Below are positions 31,101 to 41,699 of a stretch of 42,779 bases of DNA, in pieces; position 1 is the first letter of the stretch; the number at the start of each line of letters is the position of its first letter. The stretch comes from Micractinium sp. NFX-FRZ. Taxonomy: Eukaryota; Chlorophyta; Trebouxiophyceae; Chlorellales; Chlorellaceae. The position numbers and the translations under genes are program-made. Location of the stretch: positions 1 through 42,779 of the forward strand of contig JAPTJF010000510.1 in NCBI GenBank assembly GCA_029339195.1, read 5' to 3'. The notes below the pieces were generated by a model that saw only the letters and a program-made list of their open reading frames with translations, did no database searches and was not told where the DNA came from.

Positions 31101-34100
31101 CCTTCCAAAGGCACGGGCACCAGGCAGCAAGTGGCAGCCCTGCTTGTGCGTCTTGCTGTTGGCCCCCTATTGCTCCCTGCCTGCCCTCAACCCGCACCCC
31201 ATCCCGCCTCACCCTGCCCCTCCCCAAACCCCCCACCACCCGCAGGCCGCCCTGGGCCTGTTCCCCGCCGCCGGCATCACCCCGCTGGACGCCGAGGCGC
31301 TGCGCCAGTGGACCGGCGCCAACCCGCTGCGGGTCAAGGTGGGGAGGGGTGTGGGTGAGGGGGCCGGGTGCGGTGAGGGAGCGGTGGTGCGGCTGCCTGG
31401 GAGCTGCGATCACACCCTCACACTGCCACCCCCTCACATCCCCTGTACATACCTCTCATCTTCCCCCCCCACCCCACCCACCCACCCACCCTCACCCATC
31501 CCCCCAGGTCATGCTGTTCACCGACAAGGACGAGCCGCCCGCGGTGTACCGCGCCCTCAGGTGTGTGCAGGGGATGGTGACAGCTGGGGAAGCAGGGGGG
31601 TGAGCATGGAGTGCAGGTGGCTTCGGGAGGGGCAGCTCTGGTGCGGACACACATGTGGCCCCTGGTGTGTGTTGCACAGGCAGCGGGGCTGCAGGGCATT
31701 GGAAGGGTGGTGCGCCACGAGCCATCCCTCAACCTCCTGCTTTTCTCGCCCTGCTGCCTATCACCCGCTGAGCCCCACAGCGCATCTCCCCTGCAGCGCC
31801 GCCTTGCGCGCCCTTGCCACATGGACTCTGGCCTGCCTCACCTGCCCCCGCCAATTCCCCCTGACAGCCCAACTCGACCTCCCTGCCCCCCGTTATGCAG
31901 CGCCAACTTCCGTTCCTACAAGATGGACTTTGGGCTGGTGGGCAGCAATGAGGAGGCGGTGATGAAGCAGTTCAACGTGATCAAGGCAAGTGGGGGCTGT
32001 TGATGGTGGCAGTCAGCCGTGTGTGCAAACAAAGGATGCCACTGCTTTGGGCGAGGCAGAGGGACCGGGGTTGTGAGTGCGGGATGAGGCAGTTCGGGGT
32101 GCCCGGGGCCTGGCTACATCCTTCTGGTGTTAGGGCTTAGGATCAGGGTTTGGAGTAGGGTTTACCCTAGACCTGTAAACCCTGCGTCCTTCTGGTGATT
32201 CCCCACTTGACCTTCCCCCTTTGCCTGCGTGGCCACCCCCTGGCACGGACACAAAGCCGACTTGAAGCGTCAAGTTTTGGTCGCTGCTTTTTGCGACTCT
32301 TTTGCCAAACGCTCTTCTCTTTCTTTGCCACCATAGCGCAGCACGACCCAGCCATTTGCCATGCTTGTCTGTGCAACCCGTCCAAACTGTGCATGCACGA
32401 TTGTGGCTGCCCCGCAGGTACCCTCCCTGGTGGCCATCATGGCACAGCCCGACCCCACCGCCAAGCCCGACGCCCAGGGCAGGGCGGAGATCAAGGTGGG
32501 TTGGTGGTGGGGGGGGCGTGGCCTCAGGGTGGGGCAGGTGCACCGCTTCCTGCTTGGCAACCCGCAACCTGGCACCCTGCCTGGTGCATGTGCATGCCAT
32601 GCTCGGGGTCCGCTCTCCTGGCCCGCCCTCTCTGCCTACACCTGCAGTCTGGCATCCAGACGAAGCAAGGGCCCGCACACAGGGGCCACTGAACCCTGCT
32701 CCTAATTGGCCCGGCCCGCACAGGGGCTCCCCAGGGGTTTCCTGAACCTTGCTGCCCGCTGGCCCCACCCCCCACCCCCCCTGCCGCAGTTTGGCATCCA
32801 GCCGTATGTGGGCCCGCTGCGCTATGCCAACATCGCCACCTGGCTCACAATACTGGGGCTGCAGAGCGGGTGAGCGGGCGCTGGGCAGGGCGCGGTATAT
32901 GTGCTGGCCGGAGGGAGCAGGCGCGGAAGCTGCAGGTGGCTGGAGTGGGCAGTAGCGGGTGTTGGCCGCGGTGAATGGTGCTAGGGTGTTGCTGTATTGG
33001 CATGCCTCAACACCTGCCTCGCTGTCACCAGCGCGCATGCCCTGCATCTGCCCATTCCACCCCACGCATCCCGCTATGTATTCCTCTCACCATTCAACAC
33101 CCCTCCCTGCTGTCACCGTGTGCCCAAATCCCGGCTGCAGCACCGCCCCCGAGGACGCGATGGAGAAGTTTGGGGGCGCCAGGCGGGATGCCATGGTGGC
33201 GCAGGTGAGCACAGCATGACACAGCATGACCAAAGCATGACCACAGCGCAGCACAGCATGTTGCGCAGGCAAGTCACGTTTGCGCACCCCTCCTTGTCTC
33301 GGCCAGCTCCTGAGCCTCACGCTCCTGCTGAGCCCTGCTGTGCCGTGCTGTGCCCTGCTGGCGCAGGTTACAGACCAGGAGTCGTGGCAGTCCAGCTGCC
33401 TGGGCAAGGGCGGCGTGTGCATCGTGGCGGCGCTGTCGGCGGATGAGAAGGAGCAGGTGTGGATGGTTGGTTGTGTGTGGAGGGGCGTGGGGCTGGCGGG
33501 CTTGAGGGGATGAGCTTGTGGCTTGCTGGGCTGATGAATGGATGGGGTGCGTGGGCGGGATGGCTTTACCCAGGTGGCACTGCCCTTGGTGTCGAAGCCG
33601 GCCAAAGAAGGCGCCCGCCGTTGCCCTGACGCCCCTGCTGCACAGCTTACCTGCTTGCTCGCGCACCCACCACAACCCGCACCCTCCTGGATCCCCCGCA
33701 GGCGGCGCAGCTGGAGGTGTTGCGCGGCGCGGCAGCGGGGCGTGCAGAGCAGCCGCTGCACTTTGCCTGGTTCCAGGCCTCCGTCCAGGGCAGTGCGGCA
33801 GGCTTTGCTGGGCAGCTGGGCGTGGATGCGGGGCAGGCGCCCGCCCTGGTGGCGGTCAGCCCGCGTAAGGAGCGGTCGGCGGTCATGACGGCGCGCTTCG
33901 ACAAGGTGGGGCCCGCAGCTCATCGGCCTGCTAGTTTGCTGCCCTTTTATGCTAGTATTGAGTTTCGAACGCCTGCTCTCCTTCCCACTTTGGACATTTC
34001 GTAACTAACAGACTGCCTCCCATCCCATGTTGCCGCCGTCAACCTCTAAAATGGCTGGATGCCCGAGTCTCTTTCTTCTCTGGTTTCTCATCAGTTGCAC

Positions 34101-34646
34101 ACACCTTATCTGCCTGTTATCCCTCCCGCAGGACTCGATCTCCGAGTGGCTGGACGGCCTGCTGTCGGGCAAGGTGCGCACCGCCCCGCTGCAGCGGCTG
34201 CCACAGTTCCCGGCGGCGGCGGGCGCCGGCGACGCGGAGGCTGGCGGCGCCGAGGCGGCAGTCGAGGAGGAGGAGTTCGATCTCAGCGATATCATGAACG
34301 TGAGTTGTCTTAATTTTGCTTTGTGTCTGTGACCAACATGTTCATTGGTCGTAGCTGGGAGGGGTGGGGGTACCTCGAGGCGTTAAGAGGCGGCAGTGCA
34401 AAGGAGGGGTTGCATGTTGAGCGACGTCACACACGGGTTGTAACATTGACCCGGTGGTCTGCCTGGTGGGCGGGGTGGGTGGGGGTGGGTGGCTGCACCA
34501 ACACCGAGCCGTGGCCTTGGGTACTGCCTTGTCCGGGTGTTCCCGCTGCCCACCGGGAGCACCCCTCCGTGTCCCTGCCCTCAACAATTTTGCAGGAGGA
34601 GATTGAGGGGGACCTCTCCAAGGCGGCCCGCAAGGACGAGCTATAG
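26763..34646 (+). CDS. Protein disulfide isomerase, P5/PDIA6-like, ER-retained (KDEL)
   Basis: Catalyses disulfide formation and exchange in the ER lumen. Exons: 26763-26930, 27162-27236, 27589-27663, 27897-27993, 28308-28390, 28651-28783, 28923-28994, 29313-29494 (or 29310), 29886-29964, 30178-30260, 30460-30552, 30781-30873, 31246-31338, 31508-31560, 31901-31985, 32418-32495, 32790-32869, 33141-33204, 33367-33456, 33702-33905, 34132-34299, 34596-34646; about 732 aa (usual P5 about 440). Signal peptide 1-28; thioredoxin domain with [16 protein letters not shown] (C63, C66) and [12 protein letters not shown]; charged Lys/Glu/Gly linker (about 245-295); a thioredoxin-like domain with FYAGTEGAC in place of the CxxC site; a P5-type b domain (GGVCIVAAL); acidic tail [20 protein letters not shown] ending KDEL. 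Introns 2, 12 and 15 start with GC, forced by phase. Exon 8 has a NAGNAG acceptor. Only one redox site is intact. Confidence 0.95.
27264..27560 (+). repeat. Two tandem copies of about 141 bp in PDI intron 2
   Basis: TGCTGTGCTGCTCGCACTGC then CCGTC recurs with a 141-bp period (about 27294 and 27435), as does GAGCTGCACAGCCAGGATCT. The copies are diverged between these blocks. Confidence 0.85.
28138..28180 (+). repeat. (CTG)14 microsatellite in PDI intron 4
   Basis: Uninterrupted CTG run on the sense strand inside an intron. A shorter CTG run (about 30148-30170) abuts the exon 10 acceptor and may serve as its pyrimidine tract. Confidence 0.95.
32119..32197 (+). mobile_element. Candidate tiny insertion with 11-bp direct repeats and telomere-like core, PDI intron 15
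   Basis: The 11-mer TCCTTCTGGTG occurs exactly at 32119-32129 and 32187-32197. Between them are 57 bp with AGGGTTT-type motifs and a 9-bp inverted repeat (AGGGTTTAC / GTAAACCCT). This looks like a target-site duplication around a small insert, but no transposon family is recognised. Confidence 0.45.
32641..32677 (+). repeat. Copy of PDI exon 17 5' edge plus acceptor inside intron 16
   Basis: CCTGCAGTCTGGCATCCAGA then CGAAGCAAGGGCCCGC resembles 32781-32817 (CTGCCGCAGTTTGGCATCCA then GCCGTATGTGGGCCCGC), about 140 bp upstream of the real acceptor. Confidence 0.75.
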
Positions 34647-34871
34647 CATGCCGCAGGCTTGAGCATGCTCAGCTGCAGCAAGGCTTCGGCTGCAGCACAC
34701 GCCCAGCGCCTCCCGGGGAGTTGCTGCCTTGCATTGGGGGCCGCTGCGGTGGCCGCGGCGATGCAGGGGGCAGGTGCAGCGGATGCCATGTCGCGTGCCT
34801 GCAGGCCATTCAACCTGCTTACCTGACCCCCTTGGCCTGTGGTGTTCCATCCTGGAGGCAGTCAATTCACT

Positions 34872-34876
34872 TGTAA
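34872..34876 (+). terminator. TGTAA polyadenylation signal, PDI gene
   Basis: TGTAA in CACTTGTAATTT, 226 nt after the stop and 89 bp before the stop codon of the convergent TPR gene. The 3' UTRs of the two genes therefore probably lie very close together or overlap. Confidence 0.75.
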
Positions 34877-34964
34877 TTTGATTCCAAATCACAGAGCTGG
34901 CAGCCAAGCGGGAACGGGGGCAAGCGGTCCAAGGTTTTCTCGGGTTTTAGGGCCCAGGTGCCAC

Positions 34965-37064
34965 TCACTGCTGCTGCGGCTGCTGCTGCTGCGCTGCTCG
35001 TGCAGCCCGCACTGCTGCCAGCTCAGCTTCGGCCCGAGCCAGCCCCGCTGCTGCCTCGGAGTCTTCAGCGTTGAGGCCCAGGGCTGATTGGAAGTAGGAG
35101 GAGGCGTCCTGCGAGGAGGGCATGGGGGGGAGGGTGGGGTAGGGGGGTGGGAGGTTGGACACGTGAGGGCGGCAGGGCGGGTGAGGGAAGGTGCACAGTG
35201 CATGACGCGTGCAGCGCAGGCCTGCCCGGCCATGTCATGTCGCCCCAACTGACCCCACCCTACCGCGAACCATGGAGGCAAGTGCAGCAGATGCCGTGCC
35301 ATGCCCCCCCTGCACACCGTCGCCACCCCCGGCCCACGGCGCCCATGCCCGACCTCGTCGCCTCAAGCTCACCCCCACCCCACCCCCACCCCACCCCACC
35401 CAAGCCATGAAGGGAGCAGCTGGGAGCCGTGGCCCATGACACCGTATTCAAAACACGTCCTTAACTCTTTCTCCCCAGATGCCTGCCCGCCCCACCTCCC
35501 CACCCCACCTTGATGAGCAGCTTGGCCTCCCGCGGGTCGGCCTCCAGCGTGAGCAGCCCACCCTCCAGCAGAGCCTGCCCCGCCAGCCGCAGCGCCTGGT
35601 CGTTCTGTGGCAGGCAGGCGGGGGCAGCGAGGGTGGCGGGGGCGACAGCTTAGAGGGGCGGAGCTGCGGGGGGCGCCTGTTGGCGGGCAGGCGGCGGCCA
35701 GGAGGGACGTCCAGGTGGCAGCACGGACGGCAGGCGGGGCGGGACTGGAGGTAAGCACCCGTCGCCCATAATCTCCCACCCACACTCCCTCATCCAACTC
35801 AGGCATGCGTGCTTTGCCCGCCCACACACACTGCTTTCTGCTTTCTGCAAAGAGATTCACATCCACCCGCAAACTACAACCTCACCTTGGGTTCTAAGTC
35901 CAGCGCCGCGTCAAACTTGTCTGCCGCCATGCCAAACAGGCGGGCACCCTCGGCGGCATCGCCTGCACGGTGTTGGGTGGGTGGTGGGTTGAATATGAGA
36001 CTGGGCAGTGGCAACAGAGGCGGCATCAGCGGGGAGGGCGATAGGGTACACAAGAGCGGGGCGGAGCTAAGGCAACCAGCAGCGCTGCCAATGCCTAGCC
36101 TGACTATGTCGTGCCCTGCGCATCACCCGTGCCCTGCCCCACCTCCCAAGCCAGCAAGCCCAGCACCCGCACGCGCCTACCCCTGTTGAGCGCCATCTCG
36201 GCCCTCAGGCCCAGCACGCGCCCCCAGTTGACAAAGGCCCTGGCCTGGGAGGGGTCCAGCTGCAGTACCGCACGGTACTGCCGACCTGCAGTACCACAGG
36301 AAGAAAGGGAGGGAGAGAAGCTAGGGTTGGTCGGGGGGGCATCTGGTGCCTGCAGGACAGCATGGTGCAGCGGCATGCGGTACCAAGGTGGAGGGAAGGC
36401 GCCGCCCCTTCTCAAGCCACAATCCCACGCAGCCAAGCAGCCAGCTGCTCAACCAACCAGCCAGGTGCTCAAGCCAGCCAGCCAACCATGCGCACGCACC
36501 CGCCATCAGCAGCAGCTCCTGCGCCTCCCCCGCCAGCTGCTGCTCGGCTGCCGCCACCGCCGCCGCCTGCGCCGCGTCGGCGGGCGCTGCCGCCGCCATC
36601 ACCGCCTCCAGCAGCTGCTTCTTCAGCTTGCCGTGCGCCTGCAGCGTGTTGCCTGCGGCGGCAGTGGCACAGCGAGGTGCAGGTTGGGGGTGTGGCTCGG
36701 TTGGGCGGGGCAGTAAGGGCTGTGTAGCAGGCAGCTGAGCCCCCAGAAGCAAAAATGTGGTGCATCATGAGAGAATCAACGCAGGCACTCCGGCTGCCAA
36801 AGCCTTTGCACCCTCTGCTGCACCGAGCCGCTCACACTTGCCCCCGCCCCTGCCTGCTGTCCCAACCCACGCACCGCCAGCACCACCACCACCACAACGC
36901 CACCCACCACACCACGCCTCACCACCCACCATAGTTGCCCAGCGCCCGCACGTTGCTGGGCTGCGCCGCCAGCAGCGCCTCAAATGAGCGGGCCGCCTCC
37001 CAGAAGGCGGCGTCGGCCAGGCCCAGGTCGGCGCCTGCAAGGGGGGCACAGGACAGTTGGTGGG

Positions 37065-37117
<53 letters not shown>

Positions 37118-38730
37118 GGCGTGCACAGCCGAGGCAGAGGGTGGGGCCAGCTGTGGAGCGTCGCAGAGAGCAGGCAGTGCAGGCGGGCACGGCATGCTGC
37201 TATGCAGGGTGTCCCTGCCATTGCCAGCACAGCACTCTCAACCCTGCACCCACCTGGCGTGGCGGCCAGCGACCGGCCCTCCCGCAGCCGCTGCACGCCC
37301 CGCTCATACAGCTGCTCGGCGGGCAGCTGCGGCAGCTGCGGCTGCCCCTGCTGCTCCGCCGCCTGCACAGCCACCACAGGCGGCTGCTGATCAAGTGGTT
37401 GCTGTTGCAGGGGCTGCTGCTGCTCAAGTGGCTGCTGCTGCTCCAGGGGCTGCTGCTGCTGTGTCGGCCACTGCTGCTCCGGCGCCTGCTCTTGCGCAGG
37501 CCACTGCTGCCCAGGCTGTGCCTGCCAGGGCTGCTCTTCTTGAGCAGACCACTGCTGCTCCGGCTGCTCCTGCCACTGCTGCTCTGCCTGCGGCTGGGAG
37601 GGCAGCTGCTGCTCTTCCTGCCACTGCTGCTGCGCTGGCTGCCATGGCTGCTGCTCAGGCTGCCACTGCGGCTGCTCAAAGCCCTGCTGCTCTTGCTGCC
37701 ACTGCGGCTGTTCGGGCGCCCACTGCTGCTCCGCCTGCGCCGACGCCTGCACTTGCTCGGCAGAAGCAGAGGCGGCTGCTGCGCCAGCTGCTGCTTCCTG
37801 CTGCTGCTCGTCCTCCTCTTCATCATCCAGAGGCATACCCATGGCCACAGCAAACTCCACCTGCTGCTGCAAGCCATTGCCGCTGCCGAAAGCGCCGCCG
37901 CCTGCGCCGCTTCCTGCACTGCGACTGCTGGCAGGGACGTTGGCACTGGCGACAGTCGCCATGTTGTCACGGTGCCCCGACAGCCAGGCAGCATACTCCT
38001 TGCCGCTCTTCTCTGGGAGAGGCGGCGGCTGCCTCGCGGGCTGCTGCTGCAGCAGCGCCTGCATGCGGCGGTACGCAGCCCCCTTGTCCTCGGCTGCTGC
38101 CGTCACGGGCACGACGCCATCTGCTGCGCCCGCCTCGCCCGGCGACTGCTCCGCCTCTGCCACCGCCTCTACCACCGCCTCTACCACCGCTTCAGCCACT
38201 GCTGCCGGCTGCTGCGCCGCCTCTGCTGCTGCTGCTGCCGGCAGTGCTGGCGGCTGCTGCACTGTCACCAGCATACCCGCCTGCAGCGCAGACAGTTGGT
38301 CCGACATCCCATCCAGCCGCCCGCCCAGCGATGCCAGCGAGTCAAGCGCCGCTGTCAGCGCCGCCTGCTGCTGCTCCATGGCCGCAGCAGCCGCTGCTGC
38401 GGTGGCTGCCGCCGCAGCTGCCGCGGCCGCGTCGCCGTTGCTGCCTGTGCTGCTGCCACCGCTGCCGCCGCCGGCCGCTGCCATGCTGGCAGCCGTCATT
38501 GGCTGCGCAGCAAGTGCCTCGAAAAGCGCTCGCAGCGCCTCCTCTAGCTGCTGATCCAGGGCGGTGAAGGCGGCGTACCGCGAGTCCCCCTCCTCCAGGT
38601 CCTGCTGCAGCAGTACAACCTGGTCCTGTACCGCCTGTACCGCAGCCGCCACAGCCGCCAGCACGCCCGGAGGCATGTTGCTGCTACCGCCGCCGCCGCC
38701 GCCGCCGCCGCCCATGCTGCCCATGGCAGC

Positions 38731-38773
<43 letters not shown>

Positions 38774-41637
38774 GAATCCAGCAGCAGCTGCACAGAGGAG
38801 GTAAGGGAGCCCAGCTCGGAGCGGAGCCCTGCCAGCTCAGCAGCCACCGACGCCACCTCAGCAGTGACCGCCGCCGCTGTGGCGCCGTCGCCGCCGCCGC
38901 CGCTGCCGGCGGCGCCGCTGTCTGCCACCGCCGCAGCGGCAGCGGCTCCGGCCGCCTCTGCTGTGGCAGCCTGGCTGGAAGCGAGCTGCTCCAGCTGCTC
39001 TTGCAGGTAGGCCAGCCGCCCGCCCAGCTGGTTCCACTGCTGAGGGGCGATGACCTGTGATAGGGGAGGGAGGGTGGCAGCCAGGAGGCAGGGTTGGAGC
39101 AAGCGGTGGTGCCAACCGCACCGTGGGCTGGTGGGCATCCGCATCTGCCCGGGCCGCCTCAAGCGAGAGCATGTCTCACACCCGCCACCACAAAATCCCA
39201 GCAAAACAACAGATTGAAGTGCGGTAGCACTGCAGGCGGTGGCAGCGCCAGGCAGGCGGCACAGAGCACAGAGGCCAGCACACACACCTGCCGCTGCCCC
39301 TGCACATCTTTTGAGAATGAAGATGGCCTCAGCCTCATATTGGCAGCATAGAGACCAGGCCACTATCAACCCAAGGGACCCCTCTAACAGCGCACCTGCG
39401 GCTGTCCCCTCAGCTCCCCCAGCAGCTCCTCCTGCTGCTCCGCCAGCGCACGCGTGGCCGCCAGCATCTGTTCACTCAGCAACTGCCGCAGGCTCTCCTC
39501 AGACAGCGAGGGCTGCAGGGGGGAGGGGGAGAGGGGAAGGAGGGGCCCGCGGAGGTGGGAGGGAAGGGCGCGCGGGGGCGGGCGTGCAGGGAATGCAGGG
39601 CAGGAGGAGGCGGGCGCGAATGTATGGCAAGGGCGCACGGGTGCACGGCGCCAAGAGCGCACCGCTGGCGCCCGCAGGTGACACATGATCAGGATTGCGG
39701 TCGTACCGAGGGGGCTGCCATGCCTAGCCTGCGTTGCAACACCTCCCTCACATCGCACCCTCCCCCCCACCCTGTGCACTCATGCACCCGCCCCAGCCCC
39801 TGATGCTCATTCACCAGCGAGCGCTCTGGCATGATGGGCACTCGCAACATTACTGCAGCACACCCCTGCCCCATCCTCATCCCCCCGCCCCCTGACCCTC
39901 ACTCACCAGCGCGCGCTCCGGCCCCAGCAGCACCTCTGGCGTGACGGGCATGGCAGCCTGCAGCAGCTCCGGCAAGCGGCGCAGCGGGTCCATCGAGCGG
40001 TACGCCTCGTCCCGCACCGCGCCCTGCGGTACAGCAGCACAGCCAGGGGGAGGGAGGGGTGGCACGCATGAGGGGCACAGAAAGGGTGGCCAGAAAGGAG
40101 GGAGGGGTGACGTGGCGTGGCGCCATGCCGTGCCGCCCATCACAGCTGCCGCCTCACGCCCCAGAGACGCCCCGCCGGGGTGGCCCCTGTGCCCACCTGC
40201 AGTGTCAGCGCAGCGTCGTCCACGGCGGCTGCCAGCCCCGAGTTGAGCCGCCGCAGGCTGTCCTCCTGGGTGGCCTGCAGCCCCTGGATGGCGCCCTCTA
40301 GCGACTGCCGGACGGGGGAGCATGGGGGGCAGGGGGAGGGAGGGATGTGAGGGGCGGGGCGGCGACGGGCGCCATGCGTGCTGTCCGCTGCGTACAGAAA
40401 CAAGCGAGCATTGAACACAGGCCCCCCACCACAGCCACTCAACCAGTGCCGGAGCAGACGCTGCAGTCCCTTGCTGCTGCCTGGTGCAGCACACAACATG
40501 CTCCCCAGGTGCCTCTTCCCCTCCCCCTCCCCCAGCCGCCACCCCCGGCTCACCGCCAGCCGCGCCTCCAGCGAACCCAGCGCCGCCGCCTCCTGCCCGC
40601 CCGCCGCCGCCAGCTGGCTGTTCACGTCCCGCCTCAGAGCAGTGCCCAGGTCCTGCAGTCGCGACATGACGCTGCTGGCCAGCTGGCTCTGACGCTCGGC
40701 GCTGGCCGCCAGCGCCTCGCGCGTCGTGGCGCCTGCGGCAGCACAAAGTTGGGGGCCGGGGGCAGTGTTGGTGGCAGGCTGCTGGGCACAGGACCAAAGC
40801 AGAAAGGAGCAGGCAGGCAGAGCGGCGAAGGCAGGTTTGCAGACGGAAACATGGCACGGCCACGTAGCACACTCCTTCCCAGCTCACACCCCCTCTTCTC
40901 CCTTCCACCACACATCATCACGCCCCAGCTGCTCTTCAGGTCCCCTGCCCACTCCTTGCCCACTGCAGCCACCAATCCTACCCACCTGCGCTCAGCACCG
41001 ACCCCTCCACTGCCGACAGCTTGGACTCCAGCTGTGCCAGCAGGCGGGCAGCCTCTGCCGCCGCCGCCGCGCCGCCGCCAGCGGCCTGCTTGGCCTGCGC
41101 CGCTTGTGCCGCTTTGAGCAGCGCTGCCACCTCTTCTCCCACCTCTGCCGTCAGCTCATCCACCGCCTCCCCCTGCAGCTCCACCAGCAATGCCTCCAGC
41201 CGCGCCAGCTGTGCAGCTGACTCGTCTGCGGTAGCCAGGCGCTCGCGCTGGCGGGAGGCGTAGAGCGCCAACAGCGGCAGCACCACGGGGGCGGCTGCCA
41301 GCATGGCCTCCTGTGTGAGGATGAAAGCCACCGCTGTTCCCACCGTGCCCAGCCAGGCTGACGTGTCCACCGCCGCCCAGAAGGTGCGCCAGCCGCTGGC
41401 CGGCGGAGGCTGGCCGACTGCCGTGGGTGGCGGCACCGCTGCAGGCTGCGGCGGCGGTGGCGGCGGCGGCGGCGGCGCTCGCCGCCCAGCTGCCAACGGT
41501 GCCAGGCGCACTGCGCGCCGGGTCCTTTGGGCACATGGAAGGCGTAGGACGGCCTGCCGGGATGCCGGGGCAGCTAGGCTTCGCAGGCTGCTTTCTGCAA
41601 GTCGGGGTGGCCCGCGCAGGGTGCCCACGGTCTGCAT
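34965..41637 (-). CDS. TPR protein with Gln/Trp-rich low-complexity region, probably plastid-targeted
   Basis: Specific family not recognised. Exons: 41637-40986, 40732-40554, 40304-40197, 40023-39907, 39512-39396, 39054-37254, 37034-36930, 36652-36500, 36285-36181, 35962-35886, 35604-35509, 35108-34965, giving 1,217 aa with consistent phases. Residues 1-52 are Arg/Ser/Ala-rich and acid-poor, like a chloroplast transit peptide, followed by a Pro run. Residues about 93-127 are hydrophobic (likely membrane segment), then long Ala/Glu/Gln-rich helices, probably coiled coil (about 130-390). The 600-residue exon 6 holds a poly-Gln run (CTG repeat at 38733-38773) and a Q/E/P region with a Trp every 7-12 residues (EQQW, EQPW, QPQW). 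The C-terminus (about 993-1217) has TPR-like repeats (YRAVLQLDPSQARAFVNWG, KFDAALDLEPKNDQALRLAG, YFQSALGLNAEDSEAAAGLA). Suggests a membrane-anchored scaffold. Confidence 0.82.
37063..37116 (+). repeat. (GGCA)13 microsatellite in TPR gene intron 6
   Basis: Near-perfect GGCA run directly after the exon 7 acceptor region (intron side) on the plus strand; in transcript sense it reads TGCC and may act as a long pyrimidine-rich tract. Confidence 0.95.
38733..38773 (-). repeat. Coding CTG/CAG repeat giving poly-Gln in the TPR protein
   Basis: About 13-14 uninterrupted CAG codons in transcript sense within exon 6, preceded by LLLDS and followed by AAMGSMGGGGGGG. Likely length-variable between strains. 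Confidence 0.95.
39798..39843 (-). repeat. Copy of TPR gene exon 4 3' edge plus donor inside intron 4
   Basis: Plus-strand CCTGATGCTCATTCACCAGC then GAGCGCTCTGGC matches 39891-39922 (CCTGACCCTCACTCACCAGC then GCGCGCTCCGGC). In transcript sense it repeats GAGCGCGCGCTG|GTGAG about 90 bp into the intron, with the donor reading GTGAAT. Confidence 0.85.
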
Positions 41638-41699
41638 TGTGCGCGGCAGCGTGTGCACCGCGCGATCGAGCGCCTGCAGTGCCAAGGCCTGCGACACCC

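Noticed and set aside
37254..37850. Rubisco-linker (EPYC1-like) reading of the Gln/Trp-rich region
   Set aside because: The Trp positions lack the [D/N]W[R/K]-type Rubisco-binding motif known from Chlamydomonas; only the disorder and aromatic spacing are similar.
36984..38567. Long plus-strand open frames opposite the TPR gene
   Set aside because: They are antisense shadows of the Gln/Ala-rich exon 6 (CTG/CAG repeats stay open in several frames). The minus-strand model has consistent intron phases.
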